Positions 34,539-42,890 of a DNA stretch of 64,000 nucleotides are shown here, piece by piece. How positions within the stretch are numbered: the stretch's first letter is position 1; every line of letters starts with the position of its first letter. Both the position numbers and the translations under genes were made by a program. The notes under the pieces were generated by a model, which saw nothing but the letters and a program-made list of their open reading frames with translations, ran no database searches and was not told the origin of the DNA. The stretch covers positions 46,899-110,898 of the forward strand of contig NZ_SAYU02000003.1 in assembly GCF_004025965.2 (NCBI RefSeq). The letters are read 5' to 3'. This DNA is from Phycicoccus flavus (GTDB lineage Bacteria; Actinomycetota; Actinomycetes; Actinomycetales; Dermatophilaceae).

Positions 34539-35843
34539 TCAGCGATCATGGGCCGCATTCGCCGACCTGGCCACGGCCCGCGCCACGGACCGTCCCTCCG
34601 TCGCCGACAGCCCGAGAGCCTGGTGCGAGACGTGGACGACGACGCTGAGCGACATCGTGGTCGAGCCCTCCGTGGTCGTGAGCGGGTAGCCCTTCGGAGC
34701 CCACAGGACGGACGCCTCACCCTGCCCGGTCGGCACCGTGTGCAGACCGGCGACGCCGTCGTCGCGGGCGCGCTGCAGCATCGGGTCGAGCTGGTCGGTG
34801 ATCTCGGTGAGGCCGAGCATGCGCACGACCATCACCTGACGGCCGCCGTCGGTGGTCAGGGACCACTCGCACCCCAGCGGGGACGGTCGTTCCGTCAGCT
34901 CGAGCTTCCGCAGCGTCCTTGTCCTCGCCGGGTCGAAGTCCTCGCACGACGGCGGGTCCGGCCGGACGTCGGCAGGCCCACCGGTCGGCATCACCCCCTG
35001 GGTGAGGCGCTGCGCCACGGCGGACCCCACCCACGACGCGGCGGCGGAGTAGACGCCGCTCAGCAGCAGCCACAGCACCATGCCGATCAGGAGAACGAGC
35101 CCGAGGCCGCGCAGGGCGCGCCGGTCCGAGCGCCGGGCCGGCGGCGCGGTGACACGGCGATCCCGACGCGCCCGCGGCTGGGCCGGCTGACGGTACCGCG
35201 CGGTGACGCCTCCCCTGCTGCGCGCGAGGTCAGCGCCGATGGCCGCCAGCAGCTCGGCATCGGTCGTGGTGGAGGGGAACTCGGTCATGACGAGCGTCAG
35301 GGCCCGTGGGAGGTCGACGAGGGGGACGGTCGGAGGGAACGCGGCGATCCAGCCGGTGACGCGACCGGCCGGGACGACCCAGACCCCGCGCAGGTACTGC
35401 GCCTCACCGAAGCGCTCGGCCCGTGATCCGGCGAGGCACAGGACGGGCACGACGGGCAGGCCGAGGCGCGCGGCCATCTCGTGGGCCATGCCGTGCACCT
35501 TCATCAGCTCTGCGTGCTTCGACTCGCTGGTCCGGCGCCCGGTGGAGTCCCGGCGGTGCTGGAAGAGCCCGCCCTCCCAGGCCGTCACCTCGCCCGCCCA
35601 GTTCTTCGCGTCGACGAGGAAGATCCCGCCGGGTCCGACGGCGATGTGGTCGAGGTTGGACTCGCTGAGCCCCGGCGTCAGCAGGCGGTCGTGCAGGACG
35701 ACCCACGGCGCCGCCAGTCCGGCGAGCGCGGCCGCGACGCGCCGCTCCCCCTCGGCCCCGGCCGCCCACGCGCCGGCACCCGCCGCCCCGGCAGCCGTCA
35801 TGGACGCGGCCAGCCGCTCCGCGCTCCCCCCGGCATCACCCAT
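34539..35843 (-). CDS. NERD-domain protein with one membrane helix
   Basis: 434 residues. The N-terminal NERD (nuclease-related) domain spans ~28-150: GAEGERRVAAALAGL, SNLDHIAVGPGGIFLVDAKN (the conserved Asp and D-A-K catalytic-type residues), then HGMAHEMAARLGLPVVPVLC. A basic linker and a membrane helix (~240-265, LGLVLLIGMVLWLLLSGVY) precede an extracytoplasmic C-terminal domain of unknown fold. NERD proteins are suspected DNA-processing enzymes, so membrane attachment is unusual. GGAGG lies 6 bases before the ATG. It marks the left edge of the nuclease-rich region. Confidence 0.85.
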   Translation of the reverse strand: MGDAGGSAERLAASMTAAGAAGAGAWAAGAEGERRVAAALAGLAAPWVVLHDRLLTPGLSESNLDHIAVGPGGIFLVDAKNWAGEVTAWEGGLFQHRRDSTGRRTSESKHAELMKVHGMAHEMAARLGLPVVPVLCLAGSRAERFGEAQYLRGVWVVPAGRVTGWIAAFPPTVPLVDLPRALTLVMTEFPSTTTDAELLAAIGADLARSRGGVTARYRQPAQPRARRDRRVTAPPARRSDRRALRGLGLVLLIGMVLWLLLSGVYSAAASWVGSAVAQRLTQGVMPTGGPADVRPDPPSCEDFDPARTRTLRKLELTERPSPLGCEWSLTTDGGRQVMVVRMLGLTEITDQLDPMLQRARDDGVAGLHTVPTGQGEASVLWAPKGYPLTTTEGSTTMSLSVVVHVSHQALGLSATEGRSVARAVARSANAAHDR

Positions 35844-36024
35844 GCTGATCCTCCGTCAGACCCCACCGCGTGGACGTCCGCTGCGGACGACGTCCGTCAC
35901 GGTCCCACCGATGCAGACGAAGGTACGTGCAGGTCAGGAGCTTCGGGGGGCGTTCACCGGAAGTCGGCGAGCCACCCTCGCCGAACCCCGGACACGCGCG
36001 AGCTCCTGGCTCTACCGTCACCCC

Positions 36025-36951
36025 ATGCTGACCGAGGCCGTGCTGCGGCACCACCAGGCGTACTACGCGGGCGACCGCAGCGAGTGGCAGCGGACGGCGC
36101 GCCTGCTGCAGTCGCTTTGGCGTCAGTCGCGTGGACTACCTCCGGGCGGCGAGGAGTCGTACCACGGCTCGTACCTGCCCGATACGGACGAGGTCCGCCA
36201 TTCCGGCGACGCCTACATCTGCGACGACGCCAAGGCCGCGGTCCGGCGTGCCGTCGCGGACAAGCAGCGCGGTGCCGTGATGCAGCCGACGCGGCTGTGG
36301 TCCAACCTGCTGTCCAGCCAGCCGTTGTGCTTCAACCTGTTCGGTCCGCTGTCCGAGCACGTCGACGACCCCCGCATCTCCCGTGCGCTGGCCCGGGTGT
36401 GGCCGGACATCGCGACCGTGACCAGCATCCGCTACGAGTGGTCGCCCGGTCGCAACGACCCACGCTTCCTCGGCAACGGCACCGCGTTCGACGTCTACGT
36501 CGAGTTCGTGGCGACGGACGGGTCCGCCCGCTTCCTCGGCATCGAGGTGAAGTACCACGAGGACCTCGCCGTGAAGCCGCCGACGGTGGGCGGGCGGCCC
36601 CGGCAGGTGTTCGAGCAGTCGGGCGCGTTCCGGCCCGGCTCGTTCGAGCGGATGAGCACGGGCGCGACGGCCCAGCTCCTCCTCGACCACCTGCTCGCGC
36701 TGAGCATGAACCTCTCCCCCGGCAGCGAGCGAACCGGCCGCTTCGTCCTGCTCTACCCGGACAAGAACGATAAGGTCGCGGAGGTGGTCGAGGCCTACGC
36801 ACCCGATGTCGTCGACGACACGTTCGCCCCCACGACGCTCGAGTCGGTCGTCGCCGCTCTGCGAGACGAGTACGCCGGGCCGTGGATCGACGAGCTGGAC
36901 CAGCGCTACCTCGACACCTCGGCCCTCGCCCGCCTCGACCAGGACCGCTGA
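36025..36951 (+). CDS. PD-(D/E)XK nuclease-like protein (PGN_0703-type)
   Basis: 308 residues. The fold is suggested by Asp156 in FDVYVEF and Glu174-x-Lys176 in LGIEVKYHED, the D...ExK core of restriction-type nucleases. RGAVMQPTRLWSNLLSSQPL and CFNLFGPL upstream are typical of the PGN_0703 group of predicted nucleases. Catalytic activity and target are unknown. A TACCGT -10 hexamer at 36013-36018 lies 6 bases before the ATG, so the transcript is probably leaderless. The stop is followed after 2 bases by the start of a NERD gene, which suggests that the two nucleases work together. Confidence 0.8.
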   Translation: MLTEAVLRHHQAYYAGDRSEWQRTARLLQSLWRQSRGLPPGGEESYHGSYLPDTDEVRHSGDAYICDDAKAAVRRAVADKQRGAVMQPTRLWSNLLSSQPLCFNLFGPLSEHVDDPRISRALARVWPDIATVTSIRYEWSPGRNDPRFLGNGTAFDVYVEFVATDGSARFLGIEVKYHEDLAVKPPTVGGRPRQVFEQSGAFRPGSFERMSTGATAQLLLDHLLALSMNLSPGSERTGRFVLLYPDKNDKVAEVVEAYAPDVVDDTFAPTTLESVVAALRDEYAGPWIDELDQRYLDTSALARLDQDR

Positions 36952-36953
36952 CG

Positions 36954-37853
36954 GTGCCTACGTCCGACGTCAAGGTCATGCGACTGCGCTACGCCGGCTC
37001 GTGCTCGTGTGGCGCCGCGGTCGACAAGGGTGAGCGCGCCGGCTGGGACCGCTCCGCCAGACAGGTCGTCTGCCTCAGGTGCCTCGACGCGTCGGCCCCA
37101 TCACCGCCGACGCCCACCGCGTCCACGACGCCGCCACCCGAGGTCACCGTCGAGCCGGTCGAGGACGAGCCCGGTCCGGGTCCCCTTGACATCGGGGTCG
37201 CCGGCGCCGCGGCCCAGCGCGAGTACGAGCGACGCAAAACCAAGGACGACGCCGCCCGCACCGAACGAAGCCGGATCTGGCGAGCGCTCAACGGGTTCTT
37301 CTACCCCGACGGGCGCCAGAGCACCCACGCCTGGAAGGTCGGCGCCGAGGGCGAGACCCGCGTCGCCGCCGCCCTGTTGGCCGCGACGGAGGCGGGCACG
37401 GGGTACGCCCTCCACGACCGGCGCGTCCCGGGCAAGCGCTCGAACATCGACCACCTCTTCGTCGGCGCGGCCGGCGTCTACGTCATCGACGCCAAGTTCT
37501 ACAAGAACGCCGAGATCTCGGTCGAACGCAGCGGCGGACTGTTCGGCCCGCAGGTCGAGACACTGAAGGTCAAGGGCCGCAAGCGCGACGCCCTCGTAAC
37601 GGCCATGAAGGCGCAGCAGGAGGTGGTCACGGCGGCCCTGGCCGGAACCAACGCGGCGGGCACCCCGGTGGTCCCCGTCCTCTGCTTCGTCGACGGCCTG
37701 CTCCCGATGTGGGAGCGCAACCGGCGGGTCGACGGAGTCCGACTCTGCGGGCTCAAGGGCCTGAGCAAGCTCGTCGCCTCGCAGGGCGACTGTGACGACG
37801 CCCGCCGCCTGGAGGTCGCTCGCCTGCTCGCGATCCGCCTTCCGTCGATGTAG
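36954..37853 (+). CDS. NERD-domain nuclease-like protein with N-terminal zinc ribbon
   Basis: 299 residues. The start carries a CxCG...CLRC zinc-ribbon-like pattern (SCSCGAAVDK, VVCLRCLD), a Pro/Thr linker, then a NERD domain from ~130. That domain includes GAEGETRVAAALLAA, Asp166 in RSNIDHLFVG and Asp179-Ala-Lys181 in YVIDAKFYK. The GTG at 36954 is coupled to the preceding gene's stop; an ATG at 36978 is an alternative start. Zinc-ribbon-plus-NERD proteins are often found in mobile regions and are presumed DNA-acting. No membrane segment is present, unlike the other NERD gene nearby. Confidence 0.82.
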   Translation: MPTSDVKVMRLRYAGSCSCGAAVDKGERAGWDRSARQVVCLRCLDASAPSPPTPTASTTPPPEVTVEPVEDEPGPGPLDIGVAGAAAQREYERRKTKDDAARTERSRIWRALNGFFYPDGRQSTHAWKVGAEGETRVAAALLAATEAGTGYALHDRRVPGKRSNIDHLFVGAAGVYVIDAKFYKNAEISVERSGGLFGPQVETLKVKGRKRDALVTAMKAQQEVVTAALAGTNAAGTPVVPVLCFVDGLLPMWERNRRVDGVRLCGLKGLSKLVASQGDCDDARRLEVARLLAIRLPSM

Positions 37854-37930
37854 CAGTTACTACACCGATTGCCTCCGTACACGCAACGCGACTGTTGGCT
37901 GCGCGTTTGGGCGTTCCGATTGACGCGTGG

Positions 37931-38854
37931 TCAGCCGGGCCGTGCCGTCCGGAAGCGTTCGTAGGACAGATCGAGCAAATCGCGGTCTGGTCTTTCCTTG
38001 CGGGCGCTTGGCAGGGCCATCAATCGCTGGCCGTGTCGCTCTTGCAGTCCGTGCCGCAACATCGGGCCGTCGATCTCGTCCAAAAGGTCGCGTCGGATCT
38101 CAACGACCAGGTCAGGACGGACCCCGAGGATGTGCGCGTCGAAGGCAGCGTGGTGGATCTTGCACAACGCCAGTCCGTTGCGGATGGCTGCAACGCCTGC
38201 CTCCTCCCGGTCCGGGACGATGTGGGCGGCATCCAGAAGTTGGCTGTGTCGAAGAGCGCAGACGGCGCAACGAGTGTTGTAAGCACGCATGACCGTGGCA
38301 CGGAAGATGGGCTGGTGGAGGCGACGACGGGTCTCCACCGTGATGTACCGCTTGAGCGTCCCTTCGAGCACGGAATCCGAGCTAATGACTCCGTCCGAAA
38401 CGGCATCGACAACGAACTGGAACTGGCTGGGCTCCTCCCGAATGAGGTACACGGGGTAGGTGGGCAGATAAGCGGCGGCACCGACGCCGAAGAACCAGAT
38501 CAGCGGCAGCCGCCGCTCCATCGCCACGCGCAAAGCGCGATTCTCTGGATGCTGCGGGTCGGTACCCCGGTACTTGTAGCGAATCAGCCCGTCGTGCCCG
38601 ACGGAGTCTTCGTATGGCCGCTCCAGTCCCTCCGGCCGATACACCGTGCGGAAGGAGAGCGCGGCGTCGAGCACCGCGGGCTTGCGGATGCCCCGCTGCA
38701 TGTCCATCAGCGGCATTGGCTCGCCGCGGAACCGAAACTCCTTGATCTCGTCGGTAGTCAGCGAGTCCGCGCCGTCGTTGGTTCGAAGGGCGAGCCAATT
38801 CATGGCGGCCGCCCGCAATTCGGCGTCGACGTCCGATCCCCACGTCCGCGGCAT
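37931..38854 (-). CDS. HNH endonuclease, type IV restriction-like (McrA-type layout)
   Basis: 307 residues. C-terminal HNH domain at ~196-241: RCAVCALRHSQLLDAAHIVP, NGLALCKIHHAAFDAHI, the HNH_2 pattern with two Cys pairs. The N-terminal 150 residues (KEFRFRGEPMPLMDMQRGIR, RYKYRGTDPQHPENRALRVA, PLIWFFGVGAAAYLPTYPVY) form a separate domain. It looks like the modified-base-reading domain of ScoMcrA-like enzymes, so an SRA-like role is inferred. No strong Shine-Dalgarno is seen. It lies alone on the minus strand between NERD and MazG genes. Confidence 0.8.
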   Translation of the reverse strand: MPRTWGSDVDAELRAAAMNWLALRTNDGADSLTTDEIKEFRFRGEPMPLMDMQRGIRKPAVLDAALSFRTVYRPEGLERPYEDSVGHDGLIRYKYRGTDPQHPENRALRVAMERRLPLIWFFGVGAAAYLPTYPVYLIREEPSQFQFVVDAVSDGVISSDSVLEGTLKRYITVETRRRLHQPIFRATVMRAYNTRCAVCALRHSQLLDAAHIVPDREEAGVAAIRNGLALCKIHHAAFDAHILGVRPDLVVEIRRDLLDEIDGPMLRHGLQERHGQRLMALPSARKERPDRDLLDLSYERFRTARPG

Positions 38855-38933
38855 CGAGCCAGCTTGCCACGCACATGATCATCCGGCCTCTAGTTCGTGC
38901 AGGTCGCGCTCTACCTCCTCCGAGCGAGCTCAC

Positions 38934-39278
38934 TCATACGCCCGGAGCTCGACCTCGAACCCTCTTGGCCGCATGCTTCACTCCTGACTTTGCGATCTTC
39001 GACAGCGCGGCCTCATGAAGATCGACGTCCAACTTGTCCGCGAGGGTGACGAGGTAGACCAGCACATCGGCGAGCTCATCCGTCACCGCTGTTCGTAGCG
39101 GCTCTTGGCAAAGCCTTCGTGCCGCGTCGTCCGCTGGCAGCCACTGCATCAACTCGGCGAGCTCCCCCACCTCGCCGACGAGCGCCAGCATCACCGACTT
39201 GGGGTCCTGGAACTTCTCCCAGTCCCGCTCGGCGCGGAAGGCTCGGGCGGCGTCGCGGATCTCGTGCAGGTCGGACAC
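38934..39278 (-). CDS. MazG-like nucleotide pyrophosphohydrolase
   Basis: 114 residues of the MazG/RS21-C6 all-alpha NTP pyrophosphatase fold. The metal-binding ExxE...ExxD is visible in LVGEVGELAELMQWL and TDELADVLVYLVTLADKLDVD. Such enzymes hydrolyse canonical or damaged (d)NTPs to monophosphates and can alter nucleotide pools during phage infection. The GTG at 39278 matches the family start (SDLHEIRDAARAF) and follows a CATACT -10 hexamer (plus-strand 39286-39291) at 7 bases. The frame continues to 39362 without family support. Confidence 0.87.
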   Translation of the reverse strand: MSDLHEIRDAARAFRAERDWEKFQDPKSVMLALVGEVGELAELMQWLPADDAARRLCQEPLRTAVTDELADVLVYLVTLADKLDVDLHEAALSKIAKSGVKHAAKRVRGRAPGV

Positions 39279-39415
39279 GCCCGCGAGTATGCCCGTTCCT
39301 GTCGCGCGGCATCCCCTAGAAGTTAGGGTCGTCGTGCAATTGCGGCCCGACGGGCTTCCCACGTGGACACGCCCCCACCCGCACGATCACTTCGTGCTGC
39401 CTGGGGTTCCTACAC

Positions 39416-41281
39416 GTGACGCTTCTTCGTACTTCGGTTGCCGAGTTCTCGGCACTCGAGCACCGCCTGAGCGAGGTGCTGGCCGAACAGATGGCGATCC
39501 GCACGGGCCACTCCGCCAGCCCCTCCGAGCGACGCTCGTGGGAGCGGAGCCTTCCCGCGCTGCGAGCGGACCTGCAGGACGCGGGACTCACCGGCGTTGA
39601 GATGCTCATCGAGTACCAGCTGCCGCTCACGAGCAAGCGAGCGGACGTCGTCCTTGCAGGGGTGCATCCCCGGACCGGCCGCCCCTCGTACGTCGTGATC
39701 GAGCTGAAGCAGTGGAGTGCCGCCCAGCAGTTCGAGGACAGCGACGTCCTCGTCACCATCGACGAGTACCACGGTCGGCCCGTCACCCACCCCGCACTGC
39801 AGGTGCGCGACTACTGCGACTACCTGCTCGGCTTCACCAGCGCCCTGGCGGACGACCCGGGGTCGGTCGCCGGCGCCGCGTATCTGCACAACGCCACCGA
39901 CCACGGCGTCGACGACCTGTTCCGTCTTGCCGGCGACGACCACGGGCGGGTCTTCACCAGCCAACAACGCGCAGAGTTCCGTGAGTTCCTCCTGTCCCGC
40001 CTGTCAACGGACGCCTCGGGTGCCGCGGCCGCCGATCAGCTGCTCTCGAGCCGGATCGCGCCTACCAAGCAGCTGCTCGCCGTCGCGGCCGAGGAGGTCC
40101 AGCACCGAGAGATGTTCACGCTCCTCGACGAGCAGCGTGACGCCTACAACTTCGTGCTCCACGCTGTCGAGCGGGCGCGGCGCGGCAACACCAAGACTGC
40201 CGTCGTCGTGTCGGGTGGACCCGGCAGCGGCAAGAGCGTCATCGCACTCTCGCTGCTCGGAGAGCTGTCACGGCAGGGTCGGAGCGTCTTGCATGCGACC
40301 GGCTCGCGATCCTTCACCCAGACGCTGCGGAAGGTCGCAGGGCGGAGGGCACCGCGCGTCCAGAAGATGTTCCTGTACTTCAACTCGTTCATCACCGCCG
40401 CTCCGAACGACCTCGACGCTCTGATCCTCGACGAGGCTCACCGAATCCGAGAGACGTCGGCGTCACGCTGGACGCGGGCCGAGCACCGTACGCGCAAGGC
40501 GCAGGTGGACGAGCTCCTGGACGCCGCAAGGGTCCCGGTGTTCCTGCTCGACCAGCATCAGGTCGTCCGTCCTGGCGAGCTGGGCACGGTCGAGGACATC
40601 CGTGCGCACGCGGTCAAGCACGGCATCGAGGTCACCGAGATCGACCTTGACGCGCAGTTCCGGTGCGGCGGGTCGGAGGAGTACGTCCGCTGGGTCCGGC
40701 GGCTGCTGGGCCTCGAGTCCGGCGGTGAGATGCCGTGGTCGGGAGATGCCAACTTCGACGTCGTGGTCGTCGACGGCCCCAAAGAGTTGGAGGCGATGCT
40801 GCGTTCTCGGCTTGACGCCGGCTACTCGGCGCGTATCGCCGCCGGCTACTGCTGGCCGTGGAGCGACCCCCGGCCCGACGGCACGCTAGTCCCCGACGTC
40901 CGCGTGGGTGACTGGGCCCGTCCGTGGAACCTTAAGGGTGACCGCTCGGTCGGCGGAGCGCCCGCCGCGGCCCTGTGGGCGACCGACCCGGCGGGCTTCG
41001 GCCAGGTCGGCTGCATCTACACGGCCCAAGGCTTCGAGTACGACTACGCGGGCGTGATCCTCGGCCCCGACCTGGTCTGGCGCGACGGCGTCTGGACCTC
41101 AGTGCGCGATGCGAACAGGGATCCCGACCTTAAGAACCGCGCCAAGGTCGGAGACCGCGACTTCGACCGCTTGGTCCGCAACGTCTACAAGGTGCTCCTG
41201 ACCCGCGGGATGCGGGGGGTCGCCCTGTACTCGACAGACCGACAAACGCAAGACCACCTCCGCGACCTCGTCGCGAGGTAG
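39416..41281 (+). CDS. DUF2075 / Schlafen-group-3-like helicase with N-terminal nuclease-like domain
   Basis: 621 residues. The N-terminal part has Asp77 in KRADVVLAG and Glu96-x-Lys98 in YVVIELKQW, a PD-(D/E)XK-like core. The C-terminal DUF2075 ATPase has Walker A at 267-274 (GGPGSGKS) and a DEAH-type Walker B at 339-342 (LILDEAHRI). Further motifs are VFLLDQHQVVRPGE and IYTAQGFEYDYAGVILGPDL, and it ends in LLTRGMRGVALYSTD. This is the architecture of Schlafen-group-3-like proteins now suspected in phage defence. The start is GTG 39416. A TAGGGT hexamer at 39324-39329 would give a leader of ~85 bases. Confidence 0.87.
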   Translation: MTLLRTSVAEFSALEHRLSEVLAEQMAIRTGHSASPSERRSWERSLPALRADLQDAGLTGVEMLIEYQLPLTSKRADVVLAGVHPRTGRPSYVVIELKQWSAAQQFEDSDVLVTIDEYHGRPVTHPALQVRDYCDYLLGFTSALADDPGSVAGAAYLHNATDHGVDDLFRLAGDDHGRVFTSQQRAEFREFLLSRLSTDASGAAAADQLLSSRIAPTKQLLAVAAEEVQHREMFTLLDEQRDAYNFVLHAVERARRGNTKTAVVVSGGPGSGKSVIALSLLGELSRQGRSVLHATGSRSFTQTLRKVAGRRAPRVQKMFLYFNSFITAAPNDLDALILDEAHRIRETSASRWTRAEHRTRKAQVDELLDAARVPVFLLDQHQVVRPGELGTVEDIRAHAVKHGIEVTEIDLDAQFRCGGSEEYVRWVRRLLGLESGGEMPWSGDANFDVVVVDGPKELEAMLRSRLDAGYSARIAAGYCWPWSDPRPDGTLVPDVRVGDWARPWNLKGDRSVGGAPAAALWATDPAGFGQVGCIYTAQGFEYDYAGVILGPDLVWRDGVWTSVRDANRDPDLKNRAKVGDRDFDRLVRNVYKVLLTRGMRGVALYSTDRQTQDHLRDLVAR

Positions 41282-41378
41282 GGACGCCGCATACCCGCGG
41301 CAATCACCACACGGCCCGACCGGCTTCCGCCATAGGACATGCCACCACCCGTGACGACACGGGAAGGGCTGTGCTCTT

Positions 41379-42263
41379 ATGACGAGTTGGGTCGTGACGG
41401 TTTCTGATGACTATCCGCAGCATTGGACGATCGCACAAGAGCATCAATTCTGGGACATGACGAGTCTTCAGCGCATCAAGGCTGGCGTCCCCGTCTACTT
41501 CTGGCAGATTGGCGCGAGCTGGCTTGGCATGGCGGTGGCCACATCTGACGCCGAAAGATTATCCAGTGACGCAGACAAGCCTTGGGACGATACAGGTAAG
41601 CGGGTCTACCGGGCTCGATTTACATTCGACATGCTAACGACAGAGCCCCTTACCCAGCCGACATGGGGGCAGGTCCAGAGAGACTCTGGCATTAAATCGG
41701 GTCTGAACAGGTCGGTATTCGAGGTTGACAAACCGGCCCAGCAATTATGGCTCGGCTCACAGTTCAGCGACCGATCGTCGCAAGCAGAATTTTCATTCTC
41801 CTCGGACGACCTTTTCTTCAAGGCTGCCGCAGACGCGGAAGACGATCAAAGGGACCGCGCTAGCCGTATGGTGGTCATACGGCAAGGTCAAGAGCGATTC
41901 CGTTCCGAAGTCTTAGAGGCTTACGAAGGGATGTGCGCGATCTCCGGCTCAGATATAGCCGACGCGTTGGAAGCCGCCCACATTCGCCGCTATCTCGGTC
42001 ACTGGACCAACCCGGTCACTAACGGCATCCTGTTGCGTGCGGATCTTCACCGACTATTTGATCGGCACCTGCTTACCGTACTCCCAGATGCAACGATCCT
42101 TTTGGCACCCGAACTACGCTCGAGTGCCTACGCAGAATTCGATGGCGCCACGCTTGCTATGCCGTCATCAAAAACTAGCAGGCCGGACGCTGAATCATTA
42201 CGAGAGCACAACCGCGACTGCCCATGGCTGAGTGACAGGTCGATACCAGTCGTCGGCACATAG
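41379..42263 (+). CDS. EVE-like–HNH protein, probable type IV restriction enzyme
   Basis: 294 residues. The N-terminal ~130 residues (SWVVTVSDDYPQHWTIA, QRIKAGVPVYFWQIGASWLG, KRVYRARFTFDMLTTEP) resemble the EVE/PUA fold that recognises modified bases. The C-terminal HNH domain (~186-235: MCAISGSDIADALEAAHIRR, NGILLRADLHRLFDRHLL) would cut. EVE-HNH fusions are known as modification-dependent endonucleases; here the specificity is unknown. The gene is clearly less GC-rich than its surroundings and uses A/T-ending codons freely, so it is probably a recent acquisition. GGAAGGG lies about 12 bases before the ATG. It converges on the GIY-YIG gene after 9 bases. Confidence 0.78.
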   Translation: MTSWVVTVSDDYPQHWTIAQEHQFWDMTSLQRIKAGVPVYFWQIGASWLGMAVATSDAERLSSDADKPWDDTGKRVYRARFTFDMLTTEPLTQPTWGQVQRDSGIKSGLNRSVFEVDKPAQQLWLGSQFSDRSSQAEFSFSSDDLFFKAAADAEDDQRDRASRMVVIRQGQERFRSEVLEAYEGMCAISGSDIADALEAAHIRRYLGHWTNPVTNGILLRADLHRLFDRHLLTVLPDATILLAPELRSSAYAEFDGATLAMPSSKTSRPDAESLREHNRDCPWLSDRSIPVVGT

Positions 42264-42272
42264 GCCGTCCCA

Positions 42273-42848
42273 TCAACGCGGCTCGACGCGCCTCATGTAG
42301 TCATCGTGGTCAGACCAGCGGATCTGCTTCCACTCGACTGCAGCGCGGAAGGTCTCTTGACGACGGTTACCCACGTTGATCGTGCCGAGTGCGTAGATCA
42401 GCAGGCTCTCAAGGTCATTGACCGTGTCTGTGGAGTCGGTGAGCAGCGTGCTCGGCGTGGCTCGAAGTTTCCGTAGCCCTCGCGGATCGACCCCTGAGAG
42501 GGTTCCGCGCCAGCCGAACCACGAGAAGCGGTCCCACTTCCCCTGATGTGGACTGCCGTTCGTCCCGTGCCAGTGCTGGCGCAGTCGAAGCCCGAGGTTC
42601 ATGCCAGCGCCGACAGTCCGGCCGACGTAATACGGGCCGTAGTCGTTGTAGAGGATGTAGATCCCCTGCTGGTCCCAAAAGTTCGACACTTGGATCTTCG
42701 GTTGCCGTTCGCCGTACCGGCCAAGCAGCTCGAGTCGCCGACTCGACTCCTCTCCCGTCCAGTCCACCTCCTCCGCGTGCCAGAACATCCCGTAGGCGCG
42801 GATAAAGCCCGCCCGAGAGGTCGCCTGTCGCTGCAGCGCGTCAGCCAC
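42273..42848 (-). CDS. GIY-YIG-type nuclease family protein
   Basis: 191 residues. The GIY-YIG core is GIYILYNDYGPYYVGRT (GIY at 62-64, YVG at 74-76), followed by LRLRQHWHGTNGSPHQGKWD, with the basic and His residues expected of the family, and FSWFGWRG. A C-terminal ESLLIYALGTINVGNRR supplies the Glu and Asn typical of the family's last helix. GIY-YIG enzymes cut DNA in repair, homing or restriction; the target here is unknown. The GTG at 42848 was chosen because the first ~30 residues read like the family start (DALQRQATSRAGFIRAYG); GTG at 42869 is possible. Confidence 0.78.
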   Translation of the reverse strand: MADALQRQATSRAGFIRAYGMFWHAEEVDWTGEESSRRLELLGRYGERQPKIQVSNFWDQQGIYILYNDYGPYYVGRTVGAGMNLGLRLRQHWHGTNGSPHQGKWDRFSWFGWRGTLSGVDPRGLRKLRATPSTLLTDSTDTVNDLESLLIYALGTINVGNRRQETFRAAVEWKQIRWSDHDDYMRRVEPR

Positions 42849-42890
42849 GACGATGCCGCACCGCCGCACGCAGGACTGATGTCGTGACGC

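Noticed and set aside
37895..38878. A 327-codon plus-strand frame opposite the HNH gene.
   Set aside because: The minus strand holds a clear HNH_2 motif; the plus frame has none.
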